A stretch of DNA of 64,000 bases from Panonychus citri (lineage: Eukaryota; Arthropoda; Arachnida; Trombidiformes; Tetranychidae). A program made the translations under genes and the position numbers. Below, piece by piece: positions 20,328-35,200 of this stretch (the stretch's first letter is position 1; the number at the start of each line of letters is the position of its first letter). The notes under the pieces are model-generated. The model did no database searches and had not been told where the DNA came from. It saw only the letters and a program-made list of their open reading frames with translations. The DNA is taken from assembly GCF_014898815.1 (NCBI RefSeq), contig NW_026515545.1:2728001-2792000 (forward strand). Direction: 5' to 3'.

Positions 20328-20857
20328 TTAATTATTCGATTCTGGTGAAGAGACAATTGAGTTAATTCCACTTTGATGACATGAACCATTAAGTGTGGGT
20401 GTTGGTGTTGGCCCTTGTGAAATATTACCGTTACTTGATCCATTGCTTCCTGGACCAACTGAGGAACTTGTTATATTACCTCCACCACCACCACCGCCTG
20501 ATTTTTGATTATTTAAACGCTCTTGCTTACGAAATTTAGCTCGACGATTCTGGAACCATACCTTTCATTATAATCAACGAAATTAAAGCAAAAGTAAACG
20601 TTAGATAATTAATCAGCCTCAGTATTGAATAACGAAAAAAAATAAAACGAAAAGTTTTTCATAAATATGAATAAAAAATTTTCTCCATTCTCGCCATGTT
20701 TATCATCTTCATCCCGAATCAACCCTCATGTCTCTCATTCTGAGTGGTTTCTGTATTATTTACATAAATATAAATATTATTATTATTCTTCCCTGAGAAT
20801 GAATTACTCTGTTGATTGAATATGAATGGAATATGTGTTTATAATATCTCTCTCTAT

Positions 20858-20938
<81 letters not shown>

Positions 20939-23546
20939 AGAGTTTCAGAATCATTTTCATCATTTGCAAGTGGCTTTATTTTTACATATATGTTCATCTT
21001 CATCTTCATTTTGTTGACAATCATCATCTATATTTCCTAGAAAATGAAAGGCGAAAAGAGAGAGAGAAGGAAATTTCATCCTTGATGAAATATAATTCGA
21101 GAACCCTGCAGATATCTAAATGAAGAGTAAAAGAAGAGAAGAATTTTTTTTATCATGAAAATGAACAAGATGATGATGATGAGGATGGAGTGGGTGTGGT
21201 GAAGTCACTTTCACTTTTTAAGATGATGAAGAAAGAAAAAGGGAGAAAAATATATAAAAAAAGATATGTTCATTTCTGCTTTTCTTATCCAATTAGGAAA
21301 GTGAAAAAAAGTTAGATTGATGAAAGAAAGATGAGCAACCATGATGATGATGATGATGATAAGGATGAGGATGCGGAAGAGATGATATGAAATTCAATGC
21401 AATGTTTAGCTCAGGATATTTTTTATCTTATATATGTTGACGTAACAATGAGAGAGAGAGAGAGACTAAATTTCCAATCAATTTCAATTGTTTGTTCAAT
21501 CATTGTCACAATAGTTTTGCCACTTAAAGTATCATCATAATTGTTTAATCGTAATAATGACAAGTAAGATAATCTTGATTCATCTTTTAATCCACTTTCT
21601 TAATCTTATCTATCAATATATTAATATGTATATGAGAAGATATTAATAAATGTTGATAATTTGCTACCTTGATTGTGGTAATCATTTAATGTGAAATAAA
21701 TTGATACTTGATAATAATAACATTACATTTGTTATTATATCAAGATAAAAATGTGAAAACTCAATTAGGGATTTGAGTTAATTAGGTTATCGGTTAAGAT
21801 TTGGGTTTCATGATAATAATAATAGAGGATATCAAGTTAACCCAAATCTTGTTATTATCAATCATCAGTGTATCAGTATCATCATTATCTTTATCATAAT
21901 CATATTGATAGTAAATAGTATTGAATAATATCACCTTGATAACGGTAAAAATGATTCAGTGAGGTAATCAAAAGATGAACTCGTAAAATATATTAGCAAG
22001 AAAAATAAGATGATAGTGAAGAAGATGGAGATAAGGATGATGAGGAAAGAGGAAGTCAAATTGATGATGAAAAATCAAGGATCATCTTCATCTTCCAATC
22101 CTATAGAAGACTAAAAGTGATGAAGAAAATGTTATTTCAAGATGAAAATGATAATGATGATAAAAGAAGAAAAAGAAGACAAGAAGTTGGACAAAGAATG
22201 AAGATGAAGATGATGATGATGATGATGATGGTAAAGGATGAGGATGCTCTTAGCTATCAGTTTCATGTGAACCTATTGGATAGGCGTAAATAGCAATGAA
22301 GATGAAAAGCTGAAAGGCTCATAAATATCAACCTTTTTTTTGTGATAATATTTTTCCCTGTAAGGAAATAATTCAGAATGACCATCACTCTATACATCCA
22401 CAGTATAATATAATAATAATAAGAATATACCATATGTGGTCATTCAAATGATAACTTATATTCAGTGGAAATAACCAAAGCCTCAAATGACCATTATCAT
22501 GATAATAGGAAAGCAAAGACAAAACCATTTATCCTCCAATTCACTTCTCATATCAATGTTTATGTTTCCATATTTGTTTTCTCAATTCTAACACTTTATT
22601 ATTGCAAATAATTCATCTTTTTAATCAACTTTAAGTAATCTCATGTTCTCGGAGTAATTAATTAGAATACATAAATAGAGGGAGAAAATAATGATAACCA
22701 TGAAAATCGGAGGAAAAAAACTTCGAGACTTGGAACTTCATTCATATTTTATCTTTACTATTCTTCATGTTATCCGCATCACTTTTTACTCTCTCTCTCT
22801 CCCCATCATCTTAATTGAATTAGTATTGATTCAGACTGAACAGTAACATGGTAAAAGAATATAAATAAAAGAAGGAGCCAAAAACCAAGAACAAGGGAAA
22901 ACCCTGTTTACCTAATTTTCCGTTTTCAGAGAAAAACAAAACCAGAGAATAAGATTAAAAGGTTATATTACTAATTATCTTCTTAAATAATGATAATTGA
23001 TTAATTATACACCGATTAAAGTTTCTCTCTCTCTCTCTCTCTCTCTCTGTCATCCATTGATTCATTAACTGGTGGTGTAACTTTTTCAGGGTTAATTTAG
23101 TTTTAATTATCATTTAATAGTAAATTGAATATAAAATATTTTCCTTTCGAGTTCAATTTGTGCTGATTGAGATATAAACACCAAGCAAAACTGACATATG
23201 CTCAATTTATCATTTCTAGAGTATTAAAAGTAGATGATGAAGATGAGGATAAGGATGAAAAGATGTCAATAAATGGTATCATCATCATCATCATCTCCAT
23301 CCTCATCATCATCATGGAGACAAAAAAAAAGATGCAAAAAGCTTAACACACATAAACAATGTTCACTTTTTTGTCTGATCGTATTGTCAATAGTATTTAT
23401 AATGTTATACATACACAAAAAGGACCACAAAAGACCTGCCCAAATAGTATTTATATCTAGTTCCACTTTCCTCCCTCTCAACATCATCATAATCATCCTC
23501 ATCCTCATCTTCCTCCTCTTCATCATCATACTTGTTTTCATCTTTA

Positions 23547-23582
<36 letters not shown>

Positions 23583-26500
23583 CTTTTTAATTCACTTTTA
23601 CAAGGTTAATCTTTATATACAGTTTTATCCTCCTCTCGTTTACCGTTCATAGACCACCCACAAAATCACTTTACATTTCCTCATCCTTATCGCCATCACT
23701 TTCATCCTCATCACCACCACTATCAAAATCATCAATATCATCGTAATAATAATAATACAGCTCAAAGTGTATAATCAATTCAATGGTTTTCGATATTGAA
23801 CAAAAAGTTTCTTTTCATATTATTTATCGTATTATAATATTTGGATACTAGTTGTTAATCCTCTGGTCTCTTCATCTCAATCCTTTTCGTAAACAAAAAA
23901 CTTTTCAATCAAGAAAAAACTTGATCAAATCGACCTAATTTCAATCTATATTTACATCGTATCACTAATCAAGATATCAAATACTAAATTTATAATAACA
24001 ATCAGTGATTAATTCTGATTGACCAGATGGATATTGAGATGGACAAAAAGTAACAACAACAATCAATTGTTGATTGTTGTTGATAAAGTGAAACAATTAC
24101 AATTGAAAAATAGGATAAGATGAAAAATTTTTTTTTTCCTGTTCTCTGTCTTCACTTGATTCATTTTTCCAATTGCAATTAGTAAATTGTTGTACTTATG
24201 CACTGCAAAGGTAAATACAATTAGTAAATTGTACAGAAAAATTAATTCAAATTGTTGACATTGGCACACTTTCAATTCTCTCCTTATTCTAATAGTAATA
24301 ATAATCAAACAAGAAAAAAAAAATTAATAAACTCGACAACTAAATTGATAATCAGGAAATACCTTTGAAATTACAATTTGATTTATCCATTAATAGATTG
24401 ATAATAGTCACAATTTAAGGATCATTAAGTGTTAATAGTAAATGTTGACAACAATAGATGACAAGTAAAAATAAAGTATTTAAATGTTGACACGGTTATT
24501 TGATCATCATTGATGATGAAGATGAAGATGATTATCAAAAGTTAACTGTACTTCATTCATGATCATTGTATTATTGTTAATAATATTGTATCATAATTAA
24601 GGTCACTAAATATGATAATAGAAACTGAGAAAAATAATCAACTATCATTGACACTTTTTTTTACTCTGATTGTATTTAGTTGATTGTTAATCTCGCTATT
24701 TATTACCATATGTTCATCATTGAGAGGGAGAGAGAGAGAGAGTTACTAGCATCCTCATCACTTTTTCATCTTCGTTAATAACAAAGAAATAGACTAATAG
24801 TGTAAGTGTAATATTTACTTCCGTGAATACAAGTTCTTTTCATTGGAAATTTAAATGGTTGGATTAAGGATTTGGATGGAAAAATATTGTCAGGATTAAG
24901 GATTAATTGTGAACAATATCTGATCACTTGAGGTGTGATAATAATACAAAACCATTGTAACAATTGTGGATTTATATTATCATCTAATAGCGAGTATATT
25001 ATATAATTGTCGCTACAATTATCTAATTACAAGGTTAATTGTATCAAATAAGATGAATGAAACTTTGCTGTTTCAATAGTTGAATATGAGGATGATGTTT
25101 ATCAAAGGATCATGGAAATCTGGTAAATATCATCTCAATGATTCATTTTCATGATAATAATTCACTGGGATGAGTAAAGAGTAAAACAGAAACATGATTA
25201 TAATTATTATCCAAAGAATAGCAAAAGATGTTAATCTTTAAATATACTAATCCAAATCTCTTACCACAATTTACTGTTGAAGTGAATTTAATATTGCCTT
25301 TATGTTGATTTTAATGGTCAAGCTTTAATGGTCATTCATATGATTATGATGATGATGATGGGCAAGAGATGACCACCATCAATAAACATTGTTACTGTTA
25401 CTTAAAAAGCATGATAAAGGTAAATGATTTAAAAGGCTTGACCATTGATAATTGATTGAAATGCATTTAAACCTTTCTGTTCATCTCAATGGTCAAATTG
25501 TGATCGCTTGATAACTGGACATTGTCTTCATCTTTTATGTATCTCACTGGTCATCAATATCTAACCAGATATTGACCATTGAAATGACCAGAAAGAGTTT
25601 ACCATCCATTATAATGGATATAAACAATTGTTATTATTTTCTGATGATACATTTTGATCAGTGTAATCAATTTTAATCAATCTACTGGAACCAAATAATT
25701 ATCTTGAATCAGAAATGGACAATCAAGCTTAGATATATATGTAAAAGTGATTAGTTATAATTGTTATTTAATTTTCAATGGTATTGAAATGATTTAACCA
25801 ATCAAACAATAATTAATTTCAAATCTGCATTAAATCCTGAAATGAGTGAGTGAAAGTTTATTGAGGTAAATCAACTCACGGGAATACTGATGGTTATAAA
25901 TTGTAATCAACATTGAACAACAATCAGAATGAAAACAACAAAAAAATTAATCAAATATTTACACAAGTGACTGTACAATAACAAACAACGAGGCAAATTG
26001 TCAATAAGGTCAAAATACAAAGATGAGGATGAGGATGAAGATGAAGATGAAGATGAAACTCTGAATGTTTATTTTTTTGTTCCATGTCAAAAATGTTCAA
26101 CAATCAACATCAATATAATTGTAAGAATTTAATCAAGCAAAAATGAAAATGATTCAGTTGAGAATCTAAATGCTTATCAAATAGTAATAATTTTAATTGT
26201 AACATGAAAATTGGGTCAAAATATTTAAAAAAAAAATCGAAATCAAATAATGAAATTGGTTCCAATCTACTTGTTATCGTGAGAATTTACAGAAAATTAG
26301 AACATTTTAGATTTTAGAAAATAATATCACTTTTCGAATGAAAAATCCAACAGAGAGAAAGAATAAGAGGGAGTGAGTGAGTGAGTAAGTGAGAGTGAGA
26401 GAGATTCTCAATGTTATCAGAACGATTGTAACGTATTTCGAATTTGAAATCCTCAAGAGGATCGAAATTTTTTCACACTAATCCTGAGAATCTAAATTAT

Positions 26501-29204
26501 CATTATGATAACGATAACTTCGAGTCCATTGTGAGTTATTACCAGGTTGATATCATCAAAATTGTAGTTAACTGATTAGTTGATTGATATAATATATTTT
26601 CACTCCCAGTGAAAGTCCCACTTTGTATGGTTACCCTATTGGGATTTGTTGTTTTGCTGTTATGTTGATCTTGTATTACTTTTCTGATGACGGTGATGAT
26701 GATCATTATGATGATTATCATCAGTATTTTTTATTTATATTCAATCTCCCTTGATAAAGACAAGATAATTTTACTCAAGTGATTTGAATTTAATTTCCCA
26801 CGAAAAAAAGGAGAAAGTTAAACGACAGTTTAAACCTCACAGTATTAAGTTAACAAGCTCTCATGGAAAGAGTCAATAGAATCTTCATCATGATAAACTC
26901 AGAATTTCCATATGATAGATTCTGACAATTAAGAGATAAAAGGAAACAATTAAAGAAAAGATTAATAATAAGGAAGTAAATTAAGTTGCTATTAACACTT
27001 GAGAGATAGGAAATGCTAATTGATTAGAAAATTGTTAACATTGAGTTTGATTGTTATTGGAGGAAAGTCATTGAAAGGATAATTGTTGTTGGGATAAAAT
27101 CGGATTTTGAGGTTAAATGGACATTATTCAAGTGGATTTATGTGGATCAGGGGGTTTAGTGTGATTCAAGATACTGATAATGATGATTATCATCCGAAAT
27201 GGATGAACATTGATCACGTGTCAAGTCAAATTTAATTAGGATTAGAGGGTTGATTTGGTAACGGATGATTAACCTGAACGTTGGTTTATTCATTAACTAT
27301 AATAGGAGATACAGATGTCGCAAAGGCAATGAAAAATCATCTTGAGGATGAGGAGGTGATGCTGATGGTGATGAGGGTGAAACGGAAAAGGAAAAGATAA
27401 CCTTGTTGTTATTATTGTTTCTACATGTTAATCTTGTTTCTTTGATCATTTTGAGTTATGAGGCACGCGTTCAAATGTTGAACGTGTTCTGTTTGTACTA
27501 CCAACCGTTATATTCAAATTGAAATAAAAGGAAAGTATCAAAAATCTCATAACACTGCACACGACTGGACACATACAAGTAAATACAACATTTATACAAA
27601 ATGTTTCCTTCCTTCATCTTCATCTTCATCATTGAGGAACAAAAAAAACACCAAACAAATGACAATAAAAATTTGTCGAAAAAAAAACTCCAACAATTTG
27701 TTATTGATTCTTGTTGTTATAATCAACTTAATCATCAGGTACAATAGTTGAAAAGATGATAAGAAGCATCCAAATGTCAACAATTGATGAAGACACACTT
27801 TCGTATTATCTTGTTTATCATCATCATCATCATCTTCATCATCAGATTATCATCTGAGCTGCTCTTCATCAGTGTTACCTTTAACATCAACAGATGCAGT
27901 TAACTATTATCACTATAAGTACAACACGCGATTCGCATGTTCAAACGTGCCACTTTCCCTTTCGTCTCCTGATTTACCTTGATTAAGCCTTTAATTTGAC
28001 AATCGACAAATAATTTCAATTGAAGGTATTAAATAGTAATGATAACATTATGATAACAATGTTTCTCTCTCACTTTCTGGTGATATTATTCATTAGTATT
28101 CATTTGTAGTATAGTCGATTAATGTTTCGTTTTTAGATATTCAGTTAATGTTGTGTTAATCATAACGATAATTAGCAGATATTTACCTGTACACGAGCCT
28201 CGGTTAGATCGGTTTTACGTGCTATATCCTCACGAGTGTAGATATCAGGGTAATGAGTCTCATGAAAAGCTCGTTCCAACTCTTTTAATTGTGCACTTGA
28301 AAAGGTTGTTCGGATTCGGCGTTGTTTTCGCTTCTCGGTTAGTACTGCTTCGTGCGATGGAGAGTACATTTTATAAGGCAAACCTGTTGGAGAAAAGTTC
28401 GAGACAATTTTCGAAAAAAAAAGTTACAATCAAAATCGATAAGATGAATCGAGATGAACAGAATGATAATCGATGATGTGATAATTATGCCATTAATTGT
28501 TTACCTCTTATTGATGATGGATTCGTATGAGCTGATAGAAGGTCAAAAGTTGATTTAGTTGATGATGTATCAAAAGGATGATGAACATAATGTGAATTCG
28601 TGTCCCCAAGTGAGTAATGGCAATTTTTTTTGGACAACTTTGATTTACATTCATCAAGATCAGGTGATGTATCCCATGATGTTACTAATTGAGCTCGAGC
28701 TGATGAAGAAGCGGTTAATTGTTGATAAAGTGATGCCGATGCAGCCGATGAAGCAGCAACAGCTACTGCAGCTGAAGCATTATAAGCTACCGCTGCGGAG
28801 GCACCACCGCCAACTGAATAATAAGAACCCGGATATCCTCCTGGTCCAGTGGATGGTGTTGAATATGCACTATGATTATAATTATCAAGAGTTGTTGGTA
28901 TCCCACCTCCTCCTCCTCCACCACCACCACCACCTCCTCCTCCTCCCCCACCTACACTACTTACACCACTTCCACCACCACCTCCGGTTACTATTGATGT
29001 GATTGAAGATGATACAGATCCAGTTGAAACAGCTGATTGTTGATGACAGTTATTTAATGGGGAAGATGAATGTTGAACACTGTTACTGTTAAATCCAGTT
29101 GGATTATCACCATCAGAACCAATCATACCCCAATAACAATTTAAATTACCAGTACCTTGTGAACCTGAAGAGGTTGGTGTTGTTGAACTGCCCATGATTA
29201 ACAT
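20328..29204 (-). CDS. Phox2: Phox2-class paired-like homeodomain transcription factor
   Basis: Three exons (28505-29204, 28187-28383, 20328-20561) give 376 residues. The homeodomain is assembled from exons 2 and 3. KRKQRRIRTTFSSAQLKELE and HYPDIYTRE precede a junction at EARVQ|VWFQNRRAKFRKQER, the classic homeodomain position 46/47 intron. KRKQRRIRTTF and the preceding LPYK block are typical of Phox2. The N-terminus has a glycine run of about 17 encoded by GGT/GGA triplets and Ala-rich stretches; the C-terminus after the homeodomain is short and Gly/Ser-rich. Phox2 factors specify visceral and autonomic neurons in bilaterians. The homeodomain intron is 7.6 kb, far longer than others here. 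The ATG at 29204 or 29195 may start the protein. Confidence 0.92.
20562..28186 (-). other. 7.6-kb Phox2 homeodomain intron
   Basis: Noncoding sequence dense in microsatellites: (CT)n at 20863-20936, 23025-23048 and 23551-23580, plus GAT/ATC runs around 21340-21360, 22200-22235 and 26025-26055. It contains a 12-bp inverted repeat at 21796-21807/21839-21850. Its ORFs are low-complexity artefacts. The length is typical of cis-regulatory introns of developmental genes. Confidence 0.6.
20863..20936. repeat. (CT)n microsatellite
   Basis: About 70 bp of CT dinucleotides inside the Phox2 intron, near its 3' end in transcript orientation. Confidence 0.95.
28908..28955 (-). repeat. Glycine-codon trinucleotide tract in Phox2 exon 1
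   Basis: A run of CCT/CCA triplets on the plus strand encodes about 17 consecutive Gly on the minus strand. It is flanked by further Gly/Ser codons and is likely length-polymorphic. Confidence 0.85.
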
Positions 29205-32200
29205 TTGTATTACGATTATGTTAATTATTCAATCATACACACGAACAAGAAACAAGATAGAAATTAAATTCAATTAAAAAAAAAAAGAAACACCGATTGT
29301 TGAAGACTAGGAAAAAGGAAATTGACACAGAAAATTAGAGTAATTTGTTGATTATCATCGTGACGATCACTTGCATAATTTGTTTGAATGAAAATCAACT
29401 AATTGATGGTAAAATTTGTCGATAAACAAACAAAATTTTCACTCGAAAAACTTTTAAATCAATTCATTTGGTGGTAAAACTTTTTCTCGAAAAGAAAAAA
29501 ACTTTTTTGTTGTGACTCTTTTTTGCGAAAACATTTGACTGTTCACTTGCATTCGAAAACTCATCTTCATCTTTAATCTCTTTCTTTTTTTTTCTCTCTC
29601 TCTCTCCATCTCTCTTTCTTTGTTTCTTTCTTTTCCAATATCATATTCACTCCTTGTTGAATCTATAGTCATGATATTTACGAGAAAACCAGTCAACACT
29701 TTTGACTCCTCCTTCCAACTCCACCCAATCTCTTTCTCATTCTCATCTTCATCTTTTTTCCTATATAAACATCAAACTCATCATCATCATTATCATTATC
29801 ATCATCATCTCCTCTCCCTTCAAATTGTCTCCACTTGCTTCACTTTTCATCCTCATCACTTTTTATCCTATAGATTAGACTTGCAGCTTCAATTTGCCTT
29901 AAGGTTTTTCCTTTCCAGGCATCTCACTTGCCTCATCATCCACATTCATCCTCATCCTCATCGTCTCTCTCTCTCTCTTTTTCACCATTCAATCCATTCA
30001 TTTAGCTAACATCCTCATCACTTGTTTTTAAGGGATGGACACTTTTTCTTTCTTTTCATTTTCTTTTTATTTTCACAACAAGGACTTGGAATTGAGTAGA
30101 AAAATATTATCAAACAGAAAAAAACAAAAGGATAAATGTTTCTCTTCCTCATCCTCATCCTCATCCTCATCTCTCTCTGACCATCTAGACTGATGCTGAA
30201 AAAAGGTCAAGAAAATGTTGAGATAACAAGGAAATTGATTGATTCCCTCCTAAGTGTTACTTCATTTGGGTTAACATACAATTCAATCAATTGATTATCT
30301 TAAAAATACAAACATAATTAAGATGATAACCATTGAGCAATTAAATTATGATTTGTGTCACCAATTATTTTCATTCATATACATAATATAATTATCTTGT
30401 TAATCATTTTTTTTTTAAAAAAAGTGACACCAACCAAAAAAACCAAACTAAAAGAGTAATTAGTTTGCTAATTTAAGAGGGAAGAAAAAGTTAATTGAAA
30501 CAATTTATCAACACAATTAACACACAGCTAATTTAACAGTTGAGAAAAAAAGTTTCATTTAAACAGATTAAGTTAATCAATTGGATAACATTAAAAAGGC
30601 GAGGATTGATAATCCATGATAATATTAGTTGATTAATAATGTTTGAAACTTAATATTGTTCAATATTGAAATGGTAAAAATAATCACCAAATCAAAACGT
30701 AAAATATTAAATTGTTATTACTGTTAACAGCTGATTAATGATTTTCCCTTTATAATCTTAGGAGAAAATCATTAATCTTAAATTCATCTGATTGTCCAAA
30801 GGATCATCATCATCATCATCATCATGTTAATGTTGTTATTTACTCTCTCATTCTCATGACAATGAGATTTTTTCATCTCAAAGTTATAAACAAAATTGGA
30901 CAATAAATAACCAATTTCAATAGCGTAAATGGTAAGTAAGTGTTTTTCCAGATTCGTGCGTGTTTATCCAATGTCTTTTCATCTTCGAACTTTTCTCTCT
31001 CTTTCGAAAAACTGATTCTCTATTTGATCTTGAAAGATCGTTCTTCCTCCATCATCATCATCATTTCCATCTTCATCCTCATCATCCTCATCATCTTCTC
31101 TTTCTTTCTCCTCTATCATCCCCTTCCACTCTTAATCATTCACTCCAAGTCCCATTCAGAATTATGCAATTGATCTTCACTCTTTTTCCTCTCCATCCTC
31201 ATCCTCATCCTCATCTTCATCTTCATCCTTCTCCTCCTCTTCTCTTTTTTTGTATACATCAACCTTCAATTCCCTTTATATAGGTCTTACCTCTCTCTCT
31301 CTCTCTCACCCACCCCACCCTCTCTTCCTTATCTTCCTCATCTTGTTCATTTTCATTCATTCTCTTTCATTGACGCCAATGTATCCCATCTAAACTGAAT
31401 GCATTTAGCTAATTGATTCCAATAAACTTTTCCATCCCTTTAGAGTTACTTTTTCAAGTGAACATTTATTTTCACCATCAGAGAAACAACATCAACAACC
31501 AGGTAAACAAAAGTTAAATTGTTACCCGAATATAAAATATATAACATGATCAAATTTCCCATGGATTAAGAATGATTAACAATTAACCTGATTAACTTGA
31601 TCTACAGATTAATACATATGAATAATAGTAGACTGATACATGTAATATTATAATAATGAGAAGAGGGAGAGAAAAAAAAAATTTTTTTTTCTCCCAATTT
31701 TCTGGTTAACTAATTAACGTACTTATCTGAATTAAATGATCATTAATTTGTGAATAATTTGAATCTAATTGATTTGAATAATCAGATTAAATCAACAGTA
31801 GATTAAATGTTTTTACAGTCAATCAAATAAAATATTGAACAACAACAACAACAACAATCAGCTGATCGATGTAAAAATAAATTGTCAACATCATTTAATC
31901 ATCAAGAGTATAATCAATATTTTCTCATCATTATCATCATAAAAATCATCATTCATATCAAATTATTATTATATATTTTTCACCGTGAGAAATGTTAATC
32001 ACAATTAAATCCTCAAGAGACAACAATCAAAATCTGAATCTCAAGCCAATACAAGTAAATTGTTAATTAACCAGGAATAAGAATTGACAAGACAATTAGA
32101 TGAGAAAGTGTTATAACAATTAAACAAAACGGAAACAATTTAGAAACGTTTTTCTTAATATAAACAATATATATTCAAATATATTATATTATATGATAAT

Positions 32201-35200
32201 ACATAAGGTTAATATACAATCAGGATTAATATGATTAACTATTTATTGGTTAATCTGTTGAGTTAATTTAAAATCAATGATGCAAACCAGTTAATCAAGT
32301 TGATCATTGAAAATCCTATTTATTATTATTATATCATGATTATGAATGACTATTTGTTTAGCTTATTATTCAACCAGCAACTGAATTAATATCAACTGTA
32401 TTCATATCCTTATATACAAATTAATCTGTTAACCAACAATTTAACTGATCCATCATATGTAATAATAATCACATCAGGATGATGATGATGATGAAGATGA
32501 AGATGAAGATTAAAATAAATTATCCTCATCCCTTGTATATGATTTTTTTTATATACTTTACTGAACATCAATCTTCAGGCATTTTGTATATTTATATTCA
32601 TGGAGATGAGGATAAAAAATGAGATAATCATTTGCTAGAGTAAATTGTTGTCGGTGGTAACAATTAATCCGATGATGATGACGATTGATTTAATAGTGAA
32701 AATATTAAACCAATAAATGATATTTGATGAATGGAAAGTGAATCTTATATTCAATTGGCAATATTGTTTATTGTTTATTCAATTGATAATAATAAGGCCA
32801 TTTTTAAGTAAATAACTTGTTTACATGATTGTTAAATGATTCGGAATCAGGAATAATATTTAATTTGCCTGAAGCTCAGTCTGAACTTTATTCAATCATT
32901 TCAACACTTTTTACCTCAAATATCATTTTTCATGATAAGTTAAACATGAAAATCAATTGCAATTGTTCAATGATCAGTGTAAATATAAAATGATGATGAT
33001 AATCATCATGATATAAGATGAAGCAAATGATAATATCATCAGTTAAATAGCCTCAAGGAATAATAATTATTACTATCAATCAATTGATTTTTAACAATCA
33101 ATTCTAACTGGTTAATGTTTTCAATTATTCTGATTAAGTTTTAAATGCTTGAAACTTTTCTTGTTATCAATTGAATTACTTAACTTTCAGTTTCCATAAA
33201 GCAAATTAAATTTCACTTTATGATTAGTTAATTGCTGTCGTTCATATTAATTGTGGTGTCAATTGGTCATCGTAATTGGTGGAGGTTGTAAGTGTTTGGT
33301 CAATTGGCGATTCGATTGATTGTAAGATCGTAAAGATGATTTCGATTGGTGCTAATTTCGTAATTAAAATATTCGTAATTATATTTGATTGTTTTTTTTA
33401 GAAAAATGTTTAATTACAATTGCGAAAAGTTAATAACAAGCAAATTTAGAAAAGAGAAATCCTAATTTTCATTAAGTTAATTGTTCAATTTTGTTAATTA
33501 TTTCGCTAATTTATCATAATCACTTGTTTAATTAATCATAAAAGTGGCAATTTAGTTTAATCTAATTTTAATTGTCATCTTTCTTGAGAGAAAGAGGAAA
33601 TTAAAATCCTCTTTCTTTAATTTTCTTTAACACTAAATTTTAATTAGTTAATCGTTGTTCATTTTGATGATAAAAATTGTTAGTCTCATTTTGTTAGTTA
33701 ATTGTGATTAACTAATAATCTTAGAAATTAATTGTTAATTAGCTGTTATCATTTAATTTCTATCCGCTAATTTAAAGTAAAAATAATAAATTACAAAATA
33801 ATAGAAAGAAAATTAATTGTGTAACAATTTAATCCAAAGGAAAGTGATTTAATTGTGTCAGTGTTAATTGTTCCGGATTAATATTAGTCTATTTGTTTAT
33901 CCATTCATTTTTCTGATGGAACAAGAATTCAGCAAAAACCAAGAAAAAGACATGAGAAAAAAAAGATGAGGATGCTACTGATAAGTGAAGATTCGGGATG
34001 AGGATGCTAAGAGAGAGAGAGAGAGAGAAACAGAAAGAAAGAGAGAGATGATCTTTATGATGATGAAAAAGATGCTCCATTCATTTGGATGATGTGGAAA
34101 CCTCAATAATGGTTTAGGTTTCATTGGAGTGTTAAAAATTTGATTATCATCATTTGATTGATATTGTCTCTTAATCTCTCTCATATTAAATTGTTTTTTT
34201 CCTATTAGAAAATGTTGTAACAGTAAAAAATATTATTCTTACAGAGAAACAATATCATTGAGCTTTGATTTGATGAAGAAAATTAATCATTTAAACGATC
34301 AATTAAATTCTGATGATGGTTTTCAAGAATATACCAAATTCAGGGAGAGAATCAGATGAATTGGTGTTATTTAAATGATCCCAATTATGTTTACTCATTT
34401 TTCTTGTTGTTTTACTTGGAAAACCAATTGTTTGGAGTGATTTCTAAGGTAACAGGAAAAGAATCTTGTTCTTCTTGACCAAAGAGTAAAGTGACCATTG
34501 GATTATATTGTTTTCTACTAATCAAAATACTCTAAATTGTTATCGTTATCCCTAATTAAGGGGATCAAATGGAACAATAAAAATAATATGAAATTAAGGA
34601 AAAGGAAGGTTAGTAAATTGGGAAAAAAAGAGTTGATCCTTTAAATTAGTGAATAGAAAAGAGGTTAATATCTTGCTGATCTTGTTTCTTTTTATCATCA
34701 GCATCTTTACTCTCTCATTTTCTTCTTGATGGTCATCATCTTCATCTTCATCCTCATCCTATTCTTATATATACTTTTAACTATAAAAACAACTTGAGTT
34801 TAACGTCTCTCAGGAGTAGGGATAAGAATTGTGATATGGATTCAGGGCTGAAAAGGGAGAAGATGATGAAGATGATGAAGCTTATGATGATGGTGATGAT
34901 CTTCCATGAAGAAGGTAAAGAGTGAGAGAGAATCAACTAAAGGCTGTAATCTAATCCAATATTAAAGGGTTGAATTAGAATTGGTAAACTGAAGGTAGAC
35001 AAAAGGGTTTACCTGTAGTCAAATAAAACGAACCAATAAAGTTCAGATATTTATCATTATCGATTCTCAATTCAATTCTCAAACTTTTCTCAATACCAAG
35101 GGTATTCAAAATTCTAACCGCTGATTCTAAACTAAGAACATGCTTTCAATCAACTTATTGATCAATTGATTGACTATCGTATTGCAAAAAGTTAAAGGAA

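Noticed and set aside
23266..23590. Overlapping ORFs of Met/Arg and Ile/Ser type in the Phox2 intron
   Set aside because: Low-complexity ATC/CT repeats read in several frames; no family resemblance.
28559..29002. Plus-strand His/Leu-rich ORF opposite Phox2 exon 1
   Set aside because: It is the antisense shadow of the Gly/Ala-coding exon.
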